Shown: positions 24,203 through 36,541 of the stretch, piece after piece | How positions within the stretch are numbered: the first letter of the stretch is position 1 | Layout: each line of letters opens with the position of its first letter | DNA from: Flaccisagitta enflata | Lineage: Eukaryota > Chaetognatha > Sagittoidea > Aphragmophora | DNA: 64,000 bases | Direction of reading: 5' to 3' | Assembly: GCA_965153355.1 (NCBI GenBank) | Contig: OZ231127.1 | Location: 9,920,001 to 9,984,000, forward strand | The notes under the pieces: model-generated | The model's database searches: none | The model's input: only the letters and a program-made list of their open reading frames with translations | What the model was told of the DNA's origin: nothing | Made by a program: the position numbers and the translations under genes

Positions 24203-24254
24203 ATTTCTGCTCTTTTTCTCCTTTTGATTTCCCTGCAACCAAGATCATTTCCTA

Positions 24255-24570
24255 TTTTCCCTTTCTAGCGCCACCTTTTGTTCTTTTTTTTCCTCTTTTC
24301 CCTTTCTAGCGCCACCTTTTGTTCTTTTTTTTCCTCATTTCCCTTTCTAGTACCACCTTTTGTTCTTTTTTATTCCTCTTTTCCCTTCCTAGCGCCACCT
24401 TTTACTTTTTTTTCCCCTCTTTTCCCTTTCTAGCGCCACCTTTTGTTCTTTTTTTTCCTCTTTTCCCTTTCTAGCGCCACCTTTTGTTCATTTTTTTTCC
24501 TCTTTTCCCTTTCTAACGCCACCTTTTGTTCTTTTTTTCTCTTTTTTCCCTTCCCAGCGCCACCTTTTGG
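24255..24570. repeat. 41-bp minisatellite resembling tandem 3' splice sites
   Basis: Seven to eight units of about 41 bp: CCCTTTCTAGCGCCACCTTT followed by TGTTC, a T run and CCTCTTTT. Each unit has a long pyrimidine tract ending in CTAG or CCAG, the layout of a 3' splice site. No flanking exon is identifiable. Confidence 0.88.
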
Positions 24571-24664
24571 CAACATTCGGCCAAAACATTTCAGGCATTG
24601 ATTTTATGTCAGAAATTTGAGTCACAGAACAAAAGCCACGTAGAGAAAGGAAGAAGAAGAACCA

Positions 24665-24719
24665 ACGACGACGATAACGACGATGACGACGACGACGATG
24701 ATGATGACGATGACGACGA

Positions 24720-24790
<71 letters not shown>
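24665..24790. repeat. (GAC)n/(GAT)n trinucleotide array
   Basis: About 125 bp of GACGAT then pure GAC units; would encode poly-Asp but has no gene context. Confidence 0.95.
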
Positions 24791-24884
24791 TAACGATGAT
24801 GACGGTTCAATGAAAGGACAAAGATGTCAGTCAGTCTTTTTTTCGTTTTTATGCAGCTCTTTACCAGCGATGGCAGTTTATGGT

Positions 24885-25190
24885 GTGGGTGCTTGGTTGT
24901 GTTTGTGGTTGGCAGTTTGTGGTTCTGTTGGTGTTGGTGGTTCATGTGGTGTTGGTGGTGTTAGTGGTTGGCAGTTTGTTGGTTTTTGTGGTGTTGACAG
25001 TTTTTGTGGTTGTGATGATGTTGGTCATGTTGATGGTGTTAGTGGTGTTAATGTTGTCGGTGGTGTAGGACTGTAGGTATTGGTGGTGTTTTAGTGTTGT
25101 TAGTGGTGTTGGTGCTGTTAGTGGTGTTAGTGGTGTTGGTTGTGTTGGTGAACTTGGTGGTGTTGTTGATGTTGGTCGTGTTAGTCTCTG
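24885..25190. repeat. Degenerate (GTTGGTGGT)n-type array
   Basis: About 300 bp of GGTGTTGGTGGTG-like words with period 3 and 6. The long open frames of Val, Gly and Leu across it are not credible genes. Confidence 0.8.
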
Positions 25191-25385
25191 TCACCAATAC
25201 GCCATAAATGTGTCGCCACCGGCATTGGAAAAAGGCCATGAATGTGTCGATATGTCGAGCTCTTATTATTTCTTCTTTTTCCTCTGTGGGTTTCTCTTTC
25301 AAACTTGCCAGTCAACCAACTTCCATTTCTATGGATGAAACCAAACGCGAGAGAAACCGCGCTGTATCAAGCTTCGAAAAAAGAT

Positions 25386-25528
25386 AAGGCTGGATGCAGG
25401 GCAACCTAGTCGCGGACAGTTGGGTAGGGGCAGAAATGCAAAAAACCGCTTGCAATTCAAAAATGTTACAGACGGACAGGTGGACGGAGGGACCGACCAA
25501 AGTACAGAAAGACAGACCGACAAATAGG
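25386..25528 (+). mobile_element. Partial Helentron-associated-type element, copy C
   Basis: AAGGCTGGATGCAGGGCAAC front, box AGTCGCGGAC followed by AGTTGGGTAGGGGC, then a segment CGCTTGCAATTCAAAAATGT shared with copies at 33656 and 54789, and a GACGGACAGG/GACCGACC tract. The terminal hairpin is missing. Confidence 0.75.
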
Positions 25529-25689
25529 CTTGCTAAACTATTGGCTCATACCGTCATACGTACACCTGCTTAAGGTGACCTTCAACTGTCTTTATCAGTA
25601 AATCTCTTCTTGCAAAATCCCTGATTACAAAATTCTAAACAGAAATTCCTCTCTTCTACTCAGAATGGGGTAGATGCCAAATGACGGGA

Positions 25690-25812
25690 ATGGCAATCAA
25701 GACGATAACGACGATGAACACGATGACGACGACGGTAACTAAGACGATGACGGTAACGACGACGACGACGACGACGACTACGACGACGACGATGACAACG
25801 ACGACGACAAGG
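25690..25812. repeat. (GACGAC)n array
   Basis: About 120 bp of GAC/GAT/AAC units. Confidence 0.9.
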
Positions 25813-27213
25813 TTTGGTTTTGATGACGGTGGCGTCGTGAGACCCAAACATCAAAAGCCATTACTCGGTGGTTCGGCGACGATTAACTTGACATCAATCT
25901 CGACTCATTGGAACCAAGAATCAATCTCAATCACCATCTTTTGCGGCAGCCGCCGTTGAAGCCCAAGTTGCCGCCGTTGCAGCCACCGCCGATGCCAAAC
26001 CCGCCACCAAAGTGAAAGAGAGAGAGAGTCGATTGAGAACCAAAAGTGGGGCCTAGCAGGAAGGAAAAGGCGCCACACCAGATGCAACCACACTTACGTG
26101 TGATCACAAGTGTGACTAAAATTTGATGTCCAATGCGATTTTTCTTACGAGTTATGGCATGTATGCTTTTGTAGTCTTTGATTACACTTCAGTAACCATT
26201 GCCACCAAGCTCAATTGTGATCATGTGTGTTACTAAACGCCAAGTGTTTGCATATCCATACAAAATCAAAAGTATGACAACACATGAACCGATTTAGTCA
26301 GTAACAGTCGCCCAAAATTATATACACTTACATGCTTAATCAGTACACACGGGAATCCTTCTGTCTCCATATTCTCCGGTAATTTACACAATTTTTGGGT
26401 ACAGGACACCAACTGATGACCAGAAGCTGAATGGTTTGTTATTATATCAAATTTTTATTAGTTATAATAATTTTTATTAATTTTTATGGACATGTACAAA
26501 ACCTCTTTTACCTCATGGTGACCTATCATCCCATGATATATCTTCTTTGAAGATGAAGGCTTTTTTCCTTTAATCACTAAATGAGTATAACCTTAACCAA
26601 TTTTAGTAAAAATTCACCTTTCTCCCACCCTGTTAGGATAAAGGCTCAGCTGGGATATGGACACCTGGTTCCTTTTTCAGTTAGTAAGTTTTAACCAAAA
26701 TTAGGCTGGTCAATGGTCCCGATCAATGCCCAGGACAGCTCTAACAATACCCTTCCCCTAAAATATTTTTATATATTTTTTTAAAATACACAAAAAAATT
26801 TGTTTTAAATAGAAGAAATATGACACATTTAGTAAAAAGTATATACCTGAGGAATTTTGATAGCGTTTCAAAAACCATTATATTAGGTATGTATGTGTAG
26901 TATAATGGAAGCTAACACTATATAAATGTCCATATACTTTTCAGATTTTCTTTAAAAGTTTAATGTTTCTTATTTGGATAATTGTATGAGTTTTATGTAG
27001 AATAAATTGTTGCACACATCACACAGCATTCCTTATATTTTCATTACGATACTCAACACATTACACATTACACAACACACATGCAGAAAAATCGTAACAC
27101 TTGATTCCACAGTTCCACACCCACACGACCACACGCCTGGGGAGCGGCCGAGGAAACCGACCGACAAACTCAGACCGGAGCCGCCAAATGCTAGGCAGGA
27201 GGCAACGCGGTGG

Positions 27214-27216
<3 letters not shown>
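25813..27216. other. Non-coding unique DNA
   Basis: A CCGCCGTTG-rich tract lies at 25945-26010. From 26100 onward the stretch is AT-rich with no coding frame longer than chance and no recognised element ends. Confidence 0.55.

Positions 27217-27271
<55 letters not shown>
27217..27271. repeat. (GA)n microsatellite
   Basis: About 54 bp of GA repeat. Confidence 0.96.
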
Positions 27272-27276
<5 letters not shown>

Positions 27277-27837
27277 TTAGTAGCTGAGAGCGATAGAGCA
27301 GGGACAGGAATGGCATTGGATGGAAACAGTATTTGATGATTAAAGAGTCTCATTCAGCACCGCTAGAGCACATCCGCCAACAGAGCATGCCCGCCTATAA
27401 GGTATACAATCTGCAATCCCATGAGAGATGTTGTATTTATCCCTATAAAAGCAAAAAGGCAGCTTCACTATAAAAAGTAAAAAAGTGAAGCTCAACTGTA
27501 GTTAGATTGACATAGTGACAGGCATACTGAGGATGATAGAGAAATACTGAGACAAATAAAAGCATCAAATGGGACAGAAACAAAAATCACAGTGCGTATG
27601 AATATTAATGACGGGCTCGGTCGTTGACTCTTGGATGGACTATGTAAAGAACTCATGGACGGTTTAACAGATAACAGATGAATGGACCGATCAGCTTACA
27701 TGGACGGATTAACAGATGAATGGACCGATCAGCTGACAAGCTCCTTCGCGTTGGATAGACATATATGAGAAGCGAGTTGAAGAGGGAGGAGGTCGCCTCG
27801 CCACACGATTAACGTTGAGTACCGCATCAAATCCGTC
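27272..27837. other. Non-coding DNA with a short tandem duplication
   Basis: GGATTAACAGATGAATGGAC and its neighbour CGATCAGCT occur twice at 27660-27740. No gene supported. Confidence 0.5.
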
Positions 27838-28320
27838 TGAGGACGGAATGAGAGAGGAGTGAGGGAGAGGAGTGAGTGAGAGAAGTGAGGGAGAGGAGTT
27901 AGGGAGTGGAATGAGGGAGAGAAGTGAGGGAGAGGAGTGAGGGAGAGGAGTGAGGAGAAGAGTGATGGAGAGGAGTGAGGGAGAGGTGTGAGGGAGAGGA
28001 GTGAGGGAGAGGAGTGAGGGAGAGGAGTGAGGGAGAGGAGTGAGGGAGAGGAGTGAGGGAGAGGAGTGAGGGAGAGGAGTGAGGGAAAGGAGTGAGGGAG
28101 AGGAGTGAGGGAGAGGAGTGAGGGAGTGGAATGAGGGAGAGGAGTGAGGGAGAGGAGAGAGGGAAAGTAGTGAGGGAGAGGAGTGAGGGAAAGGAGTGAG
28201 GGAGAGGAGTGAGGGAAAGGAGTGAGGGAGAGGAGTGAGGGAGAGGAGTGAGAGAGTGGAATGAGGGAGAGGAGTGAGGGAGAGGAGTGAGGGAAAGTAG
28301 TGAGGGAGAGGAGTGAGATG
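27838..28320. repeat. 15-bp minisatellite (GAGGGAGAGGAGTGA)n
   Basis: About 30 units with variants GAGGGAAAGGAGTGA and GGAATGAGGGAGAG. The long minus-strand frame of Ser, Leu, Thr, Pro and His (27729-28640) is created by this period-15 array and is not taken as a gene. Confidence 0.95.
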
Positions 28321-28542
28321 AGTGAGGGCGAGGCGAATGAATGAGGAAGATTGGGTGGAGAAGTTGCAAAGGGAACTTGAGGGGGTGAAAAGGGTTTGGA
28401 AGGAGAGGGAGAGCGAGGAGAGGATGAAGGGGAAGATAATGATCTTAGAAAAGGGTCAGAAGTGAGAAAGAGTGGATGGGTGAGATCTAGAAAGGACGAG
28501 GAAGAACTAAGTGAAGGATCTACCATTTTCAATTTTCCTTGA

Positions 28543-28543
28543 A

Positions 28544-28608
<65 letters not shown>
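28543..28608. repeat. (GA)n microsatellite
   Basis: About 64 bp of GA repeat. Confidence 0.96.
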
Positions 28609-28610
<2 letters not shown>

Positions 28611-29340
28611 CGTTGATTGAAGGAAGTGAAAGTGATGCAAAAAAAACGAGAAAAGAGAACAAAAAAGAACAATGGAGGCAGATCACTTTCACTCACGCCA
28701 TTTTCACCTCTTGTGTATGACAGATCTGACAGATCCGCGTTCTACTGCAGATGCACGCCAGCAGTAACCATACACCAGTTAACATATACCAGTGATCGTG
28801 CACGCGTGTATGGGAACATTAGGATTTTTATCACAATGCACTTCTCATGGGTCAGATGGAGAGTAGGATGAATGGAAATAGGGAAAGAGGCAAAATAGAA
28901 ATGCTGTAGTAAGAAATGACATTATCTTGATGGCCAAAAAATATGTATGCAGTTAATTACGTTTGTGCCAAACAATGTCATGATAAAAGTTAATCATTCA
29001 CGAAAGTATAGGGGACCAATTTGTTTGGTCAGAATCTTTGATTACGGCTGGAATTTTGTTCCGCTTAAAATCGATCAGATCGGCCAATCTTTTTATGTAT
29101 TGCTTTGTACAAATTCTAAAGCGGAATATGTAGGTCGACTCTGTTTTCGATATTGAGCTGGTGCTGGTAGCTGGAAGATGAGCGACCTTCTCCTAGACGA
29201 CCAGAGTCGTCAAGTAAACAGGTCAGAGGTGGTACAGTTGTGTATTGTCGCCAAAATTTTCCATGGAAGAATACCTATAACTATAAGGCCCCGGTAGCCT
29301 TTTTACTGACACTTACTGAGTGATTAACCAGTGATGCCTC
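28609..29340. other. Non-coding unique DNA
   Basis: A 69-codon frame at 28947-29156 has mixed composition but matches nothing I recognise and has no splice or neighbour support. No other feature. Confidence 0.5.
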
Positions 29341-29546
29341 TTTTTAGTCGCGTGCTTCGCGACTCTACACCCCGCTTTGTTGGTCCGTCCGTCGGTCTGT
29401 CGGTCCGTCCGTCGGTCCGTCACACTTTACTTTTAGCGTTATAGGGGTTTTGTGCTGTGCTCCTGCTGATGTTCCGATCAGCCTCAATTATGGCCCCTGC
29501 CCACCCGCACGCGACTGGGGTAGCCGTGTATCCGGCCTTGTTTTTT
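29341..29546 (-). mobile_element. Helentron-associated-type short element, copy D
   Basis: Minus strand: AACAAGGCCGGATACACGG front, box AGTCGCGTGC then GGGTGGGCAGGGGCC, a GACGGACC/GACGGAC tract (29380-29420), and hairpin AGTCGCG-AAGCA-CGCGACT (29364-29346) followed by AAAAA. The front box is the exact reverse complement of the hairpin arm GCACGCGACT. About 206 bp, complete. Confidence 0.9.
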
Positions 29547-31079
29547 CACACGCTCTTATCATAAGTTCAAAGGTACTTTTTTATTCAAATTGACGTGTTT
29601 GCCTACGCTTCGTAAAGACACTCGGAATGAAGATGAGAAAACACAGGTTCTTGAACACATAGCGAGACTAGAAAACCGCCCAGGAAAGAAAAATGAATTC
29701 GATTTTTATGAACATAGGAAAAGAAATAAAATAGATGAGCCGCGATTATAGTAAGTTCTCAAAACGACAATTTCGACGATGATGAAGAAGAAATTTTGCA
29801 GATTGAGTCACAAATCTTGTTTTACAGCAAAATCGATTCTTCAGGTTCTTTTTCGATAATTTCAAGATCTGCACATGCACTTGACTCTATTCTAACGGTC
29901 GGTCAGACAATCCATCAGTCGGTTTCAGATTTTCTTGAATTTTTTTTCGTTTTCTTTTGAATTAAGAAGACGAAAATATAGTGTCGACATCTGATATCTG
30001 TCATCTGACAAGTGACGAGAGACAACGCTTTTTATAAAATTTCAGTTGAGACACTCTCATTTCTGTAAGGGAGTACTCTGATGGGTCGTTTGTTTTTCAA
30101 TTCTTTTTACCTGTGGAGACACACGTCTTTGAGAAATTATGACAATTGGTCAGTCCGTCGGTGCGTCCGTGAGTCGGTACGTCGGTACGTCAGTTACAAT
30201 ACGGTATAAAAGCACACAAAACCTTCAATTTCATCTACATTCTTCATGTTGCCTGGCCACATTGAAAATTCTTTGGTGCAGCTGACACGTCAGGTTTAAT
30301 CTTTTTTCCATAGTTTTCATTACTGGAGATTCTTCTGTTGTGAATGTTTTATGTTCATATAATTCCAGATGCTTCATCACTACTGCATGTGTGGGTTTGT
30401 CCGTCCGTCCGTCTGTCTTTCCATCACGCATGTTCAAAAAAATTACGCGAATGATGTTTCAAGTCTCATGAATGGCCTTGTCAAATTTTCCATGTATTAT
30501 TCAGAGCAGGGAGTGACTTATAATGTTTGCTTTATGTATGATTTTGAGTTGAATTGATAGCAGTCGTAAAAACTGTTTCTTTTTTCCATCTTGTTAAAGA
30601 ATTTGTTTCTATTTTCTTTCTTCGCAATTTTTCCACAAAGGCGAAATAGAAGGAAGCTTGGATATGATTTGCGCCTTTTTCGTGTAGAGAATGACATTCA
30701 GTCGAAATTCTGAAGCTTCTTTTTTTTACAATTTTTCTGTAGTTATTTCTTTCCTCCTTTTTATTCATCTTTACTGATCTTCTTTTTCCAACACCTGAGG
30801 AAAAGAAGAAAAAACAGGAAGTTTATCTTATTATCAACATCCATAAAAATACGAACAGAAATCCACATTTTTTTCTCTCTCCAAGAAAAACCCCGACCAA
30901 AGGGAAATCAAGAAAATGGCTTAAAAATTTTCTTTCTCGAGGAAAAGGGAGAAACAGATGAAAAAGGAAAGAGAGGAAGAAAAAGAGAAAAATGTAGTAG
31001 AAATGTCATGAAGCGCGAGCTTTGCGACCTACTTCAAAGAAATGTTTGACGACTAAGGAAAAAAATGATATCCGATATT
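29547..31079. other. Non-coding AT-rich DNA
   Basis: Short GTCCGTCGG-type tracts at 29904-29935, 30150-30195 and 30395-30420 look like decayed core tracts of the dispersed family, without convincing ends. No gene supported. Confidence 0.5.
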
Positions 31080-31500
31080 TTTGGTCAACAAGGCCGGACA
31101 CGCGGAAGTTTCAGCAACATAAAGACACGTTGTGGCAGGCAGGGTCAGCAAGGCAGGATAACCACAAGTCTCAGCAGCATAAAGGCACATTGTGGCAGTA
31201 ATGGACAACTAAGCCTGACACACGGAAGTGTCAGCAACATGGAGGCACGTTGTGGCAGTCATGGACAGTAAGGCCGGACACACGGAAATTCCTCTAGCGT
31301 AAAGTCACGTGGTAGTTATGGACAAAAGGCAGGACATGCGAAAGTCAGGACATGCGAAAGTCTCTGCAGCATCAAGGCACGTCCTGGTATCTACCGAAAG
31401 CGAGGTTGATCACACAGAATCTCTGCAGAATCGAAGCATGTTTTGATTGTGATGGTCAACAGGGATGGATCCACAGAGTCTCGGCTGTTTATTTAGGTTT
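31080..31500. repeat. Minisatellite of about 60-66-bp units
   Basis: Six to seven degenerate units: GGTCAACAAGGCCGGACAC, a GGAAGT(T/C)TCAGCA block, then ACAT(A/G)AAGGCACGTTGTGG. Later units lose similarity. Confidence 0.85.
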
Positions 31501-32942
31501 GTTCTTTATCCGATACAGGAAGAGAAAATAGATGTAGCTCTTTAGCCACTGCAGCGATGAATTGCATTACATTTTATAATGGTATCCTTTTTAATCTTCA
31601 AAATGGAGCACCATTATTAGAATTTCGGTAGATGTAGAGGCAAAGTACGAGTAAATGAAACATATTTACAAAGCACATAACTAAGAAAAACCAAACACAA
31701 TGGAATACGAAAATATGGACTTACGGACAAAACGAGGGTCATCATCAAGCTAACGAACACTGGCTAAATGTATAAATGGGCTGGAAGTCCAACGGAGACC
31801 TGCCGAGTAGAGCCGGTGGTAATAACCAAAGGCAGGCAAAGGAAGTAGTCAACCAAAAATGTTTCTTGGAGAAATGATTGGGAGTGCCTAGAAGTGGTCC
31901 AAAACCGTATTTGCACTACGGGATGAAAAAAATACTGCTCACATGATTCCATTTCATGGCTAATCAGTAATCACCTAATAGTACTACCTAGGAAATCAAT
32001 ATAGCATCAACTTTTACTTAGAATATATCCGCTTCAAGAAACGCTAGATACTTTTTTAGAAATAGAAATAAATCTACATCAAAAAATCTTTAAGATGAGT
32101 GCAAACTGGTACCTGTACCTTTTTCCGTTTAAAAATGACAACAAAAAGAGTAAAAATAGTCATTTCGAAATCAGCAAAATAATTGATCAAGTAAGAATGA
32201 GAGTAAATCAGAGACACCTTCAAATTAGATCCAAAAACGCTAGAGAGTTTTAAAAAAAAGCAAATTAATCTACGTCGGAAAATCTATAAGATGAGCGTAA
32301 TCTGGCTGTTGTAGCTTCAAGTGTTTAGAAATGACATGCAAAAAAGTAAAAACATATCTTAAAATAATTAGTCTGTACTTGTCCATCAAAAGCAGGGGAA
32401 CAGCAGTATGATTATATGTAAATGGTTTACAAATTGCCTCCCAAAGATGAAACTGGATAATTCAGTTAAGAAAAAGGTTATATGAAGTACAAATACTATC
32501 AGTGGAAAGTTTCATGTGATATTTATACGAAAAATCAAATTAATAAAAAAAATGAAATTATCCCACGGTTGATGCTATATTCATTTCCTAAGTAGTACAA
32601 CATTACACAGACTTTGTCATTTCATTTTTTTTTCTATCGTTTTATTTGACTTCCTTGTATTTCTCTAACAGACAAACGCATGCAAATTAAAAAAAATACT
32701 AAATCTAGTATTTCAAACCACAAACAATAAGTCTGCTACTTTTGAAATCATTGCAAGAAATGTCGCTATTCGCTATAAGAGTTATTGCGTCAATCTTTTG
32801 AAGTTCCAACTGATGTGGAAATGGTCCAAAACTACATTCGGTTCTCGAGAATTCGTCTGGTTATGACCAAAAACGGTTCGTTTTTCTTGCTCTTAGCATG
32901 CAAGAGTCAAAGACATTTCCGAAAGAAGGAAGGAAAGGGTGG
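31501..32942. other. Non-coding AT-rich DNA
   Basis: Two related segments (AAACGCTAGA followed by TAGAAATAGAAATAAATCTA near 32040, and again near 32240) show an old local duplication of about 200 bp (32030-32170 and 32225-32350). No gene supported. Confidence 0.5.
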
Positions 32943-32956
32943 GGAGAGAGAGAGAG

Positions 32957-33009
<53 letters not shown>
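32943..33009. repeat. (GA)n microsatellite
   Basis: About 62 bp GA with one AATG interruption, followed by GACAGA words to 33090. Confidence 0.94.
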
Positions 33010-33013
<4 letters not shown>

Positions 33014-33364
33014 GACAGAGAAGGAGACAGACAGAAGAAAGAGACGGAAAGACCGCGAGACAAAAACAGACACAAATAGAGACAGACAAAAAAAACGAAT
33101 AGTTCTTAAACAGAACTAAACCCATGACGAAAGGAAGATAAAGAATGGAAGCCTGGAACAATTAGAGAGACAAGAAAGCAGACAGAGAAACAGTAAGAGA
33201 GGAAATTGCCCCAGGGGTAAAATGAAGAAAACATGGATGATGACGTATTGAATGACGGATTGAAAATAAAAGAGATTGGGATTGGGAAAGAGAAAGAGAA
33301 AAAAAATGAGAAACAGAGAAAAGGACAGAGACGGCATATAGAAAGACAGAAAGACAAAATAATA

Positions 33365-33415
33365 GAAAAAGATAAACAGACAGACAAGCAGAGAGACAGA
33401 CAGACAGACAGAAAC

Positions 33416-33466
<51 letters not shown>

Positions 33467-33470
33467 GGCT
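33365..33470. repeat. (GACA)n microsatellite
   Basis: About 105 bp of GACA/CAGA tetranucleotide. Confidence 0.95.
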
Positions 33471-33655
33471 AGCAGAGAAGCTGCTGTATAGATGGACACA
33501 GTAGACATACAAGACAGATGCAATGCGTCATGGAGAGTGATGAAGCCCAATAGCCGATTTTTGGGAAATGATGGCTCTGCAGGAGTTATAAAGAAAACGA
33601 GCCGATATCTCACATTTTTGTTTTAAAACATATCTAATACCTTATGCCTACAATG

Positions 33656-33805
33656 AAAACAAGGCCGGATACACGGCAATACAGTCGCGGACGGTTGGGC
33701 AGGAGCAGAAGTGCGAAAACTGCTTGGAATTCAAAAATGTGACCTACCGACTTTCCTACCGACCGACAGGGCAAGTTCTAGAGTCGCGTGTCCGCGACTA
33801 GAAAT
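33656..33805 (+). mobile_element. Helentron-associated-type short element, copy E
   Basis: AACAAGGCCGGATACACGG front, box AGTCGCGGAC then GGTTGGGCAGGAGC, internal GGAATTCAAAAATGTGACC, short ACCGACCGAC tract, hairpin AGTCGCG-TGTC-CGCGACT (33782-33799). Box and hairpin arm GTCCGCGACT are exact reverse complements. About 150 bp. Confidence 0.9.
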
Positions 33806-34216
33806 AACAACGGCAAGACCAAACGAAACAGAGGAGCGTACCAACTTCGAATCGCACATTATTTTAATCCACTTGATAAAAAAAACGCTTTGATATAAAA
33901 GATATGAAAAACATACTTCTGGAATGACCTCTGGTTGGCCCGGTGAGATTGAAATTTTAACTAGTGTCCCGCTACCCTTGGCCGAAGTACAGTAGAAATT
34001 TTGCTGAAGTGTTTTCCGCCTAATCGTTCAACATGTGTTAAAGAAGTTAAAAAAAAAGCACTTAACAAATCCATCCAGCAGATAACTGACAACTGACGAC
34101 AAACCTTTGACAGCCATTGACAGCTTTTTGACAGTCATGAAAAAAAAGATGTCAGAAAAGGCAGAGATATTGACGCGGTCATTACCGATCAACTCTGCGT
34201 TAATGCATTTGATAAT

Positions 34217-34608
<392 letters not shown>

Positions 34609-34846
34609 GCACGTGGAAAAAATATATCAATTCCAATGCAGCCTATGGGCTATGGCAGTTTTCATTTATTTTTCATTTTTCCTTTTATTTCATTGTTTCA
34701 TTGTTTTCATCGTTTCAATCTAACTTGGCGTGCCAACATCGTAAAAAAATGAAGAAAAAAAGTTAAAGGGAAGATTCGGAAGATTCAAAAACGATTGAAA
34801 TACAGGGATAGAAAATCGTTATCTGAGAAAAATCTCAAAAACGCTA

Positions 34847-35443
34847 TAACCATAAGTGCAAAAAAAATGGCCGATTTTTGAAAGGTCTGTAAAAGAACTA
34901 GAACTTATCTGAAGATAGCAAAACTCATGACACCTGGAAAGCCCTTCAAAAGATCTTTCATTTGAAACTTTTTCGGGACCACCAATTCAATGAATAAGCA
35001 AATGAGAGCAAGATTAGTCAAAACACTCAATTTTGATACTGCCCATGGTATTTTTACAAAGTTCCCTAAAAAATCACAGAAGACGTTGCCCGATATTGAT
35101 GAAAATTGAATTGATATTAGGGCAAATATGGGTCAACTAGCACCTAAAATTTCATCAAAATCGATGAAGATCTTCTATCCCTTTTACTCATCTAAAATAT
35201 TTCAGAAAATCCGAGCGACAAATTCGGCCGTTTTTTCATGAGGTGGCAAATTAGTTGTAAGCCTTTAATCTGTCATATTTTCTAAAAAAATTGAGAAAAA
35301 AGTTGCTACATGGACTCAAATGAAAGATATTTTTGACATCTCTCTACACTACATGAATTTTAGGATGGTTTCAAGAATCTTTTGACCAAAACATGTGCTC
35401 AAAGCTGTTGAAAAATCGGCCATTTTTATTGCACTTATGGTTA
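34847..35443 (+). mobile_element. MITE with 35-bp terminal inverted repeats
   Basis: 597 bp flanked by TA (also by a longer CTA on both sides). Left end TAACCATAAGTGCAA then AAAAAATGGCCGATTTTT; the right end is its inverted copy with two mismatches in about 35 bp. No coding capacity. The TA flank fits a Tc1/mariner-type origin; a 3-bp duplication would instead fit PIF/Harbinger. Confidence 0.8.
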
Positions 35444-35898
35444 CTATACGCTGCGCTGTTAGTGTGCGTGGAAGTGTGCGTGTTTATATGTGTGTGTACA
35501 TGCTTGTCCAGTCACCAGTGTTGACGATTTTCAGAACTTTTTCATCAAAATATAATTTTGTAAAAGCGGTATTTCTTCGTTCCCGATTCATCTTCTTCGT
35601 ATTCCAAGCAGGATTTCTCATTTCCTAGAATCTTTTTTCTCCAACGTCGCGTAAAAACCGCTTCAGATACTTTTGGTTTATCCGCACTCGCCGAGTTCGT
35701 TATCGCCGGTTTTCTTACTGCCGATTGCACAATCGCTGATTTCGTTGATGCCGGTTCCGCACCTGCCGCATTGGTGCTCATTTCTTCTTTCTTGCCACTT
35801 TTCTCTGGAATGATCCAAAATAATTTCGGTTAATAAGGGCGCATGGTTTTAGTTTAAATTTAGCGTTTTAATGTAACGAGATGAAATTCGACAATAAG
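35444..35898. other. Non-coding DNA
   Basis: CCGATTGCA/GCCGG words near 35690-35765; no gene supported. Confidence 0.45.
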
Positions 35899-36030
35899 AA
35901 ACAAGGCCAAGTAGGCCAATAGGTGCGGCGGTGTGGATCGTCGAATGAATGCGTTACCAACCGACCGACCGACCAACCGACCAACCAACGGACACAGCCA
36001 GTTATAGAGGTGCTTTGGCGCACCTAAAAA
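35899..36030 (+). mobile_element. Helentron-associated-type element, AGGTGC subtype, copy F
   Basis: AACAAGGCCAAGTAGGCCAA front, box AGGTGCGGC, a GACC/AACC tract (35958-35990), CGGACACAGCCAGTTATAGA, then hairpin AGGTGC-TTTGGC-GCACCT (36008-36025) and AAAAA. The box and hairpin both differ from the AGTCGCG subtype yet remain complementary (one mismatch). A second copy lies at 44278-44388. Confidence 0.85.
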
Positions 36031-36466
36031 CAAGGACCAATCAGTCGGGTGTGTCAATATGCAAAAGGTTTTTTAATAGACCATCAACATCAGACAGCAT
36101 AAGATATTAAATTCTCAAACCTTTAGCATTTTTATTTTATCAAATTTCATTCATCTTCCATTTTTTTCAAAACCCCTTTTTAGACGCTAATTTGTATATT
36201 GCTGTGTTGATGATTTTCTATCAATATCATTGTTACTGAACTTAATCAGATTCAACACATGAATATCTTGGTGCTAATTCAAGTTGCAACAAAGTAACGG
36301 TTGTTTATTTATCATCAAAGTTGCATAAAGAGACAATAACTAATCTTTTCTGTAGATGTAATGAGTCTCATTTTCACCAAAACTCAGTGCAGATGCTGGA
36401 AGTATATATATTTTTGACAATCTTTTCTTGCACTAAAAAAACGGAAGATGAAGGAATTTTGAAAAA
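36031..36466. other. Non-coding AT-rich DNA
   Basis: Nothing recognised. Confidence 0.5.
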
Positions 36467-36505
36467 AACAAGGCCAACACCTATAAGTCGCGTGCAGGAC
36501 AAAAA
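36467..36505 (+). mobile_element. Isolated front end of the Helentron-associated-type family
   Basis: AACAAGGCCAACACCTATA followed by AGTCGCGTGCAGG. No core or hairpin follows within 200 bp; the minisatellites begin 40 bp later. The nearest hairpin end in the same orientation that fits is at 45240-45335. Confidence 0.55.
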
Positions 36506-36541
36506 TAACTGAACTGACCTGACTCCTTATCATATCTTTTT

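Noticed and set aside
27729-28640. 303-codon minus-strand Ser/Leu/Pro/Thr/His frame
   Set aside because: Period-15 minisatellite keeps two frames open; no start context or partner exon.
28947-29156. 69-codon mixed-composition + strand frame
   Set aside because: No recognisable motif and no adjoining exon signals; length is compatible with chance.
30365-30420. Possible hairpin end of the dispersed family (GTCCGTCCGTCCGTCTGTC after ATGCTTC...GCATG)
   Set aside because: Core tract matches but the stem is too imperfect and no front end is near.
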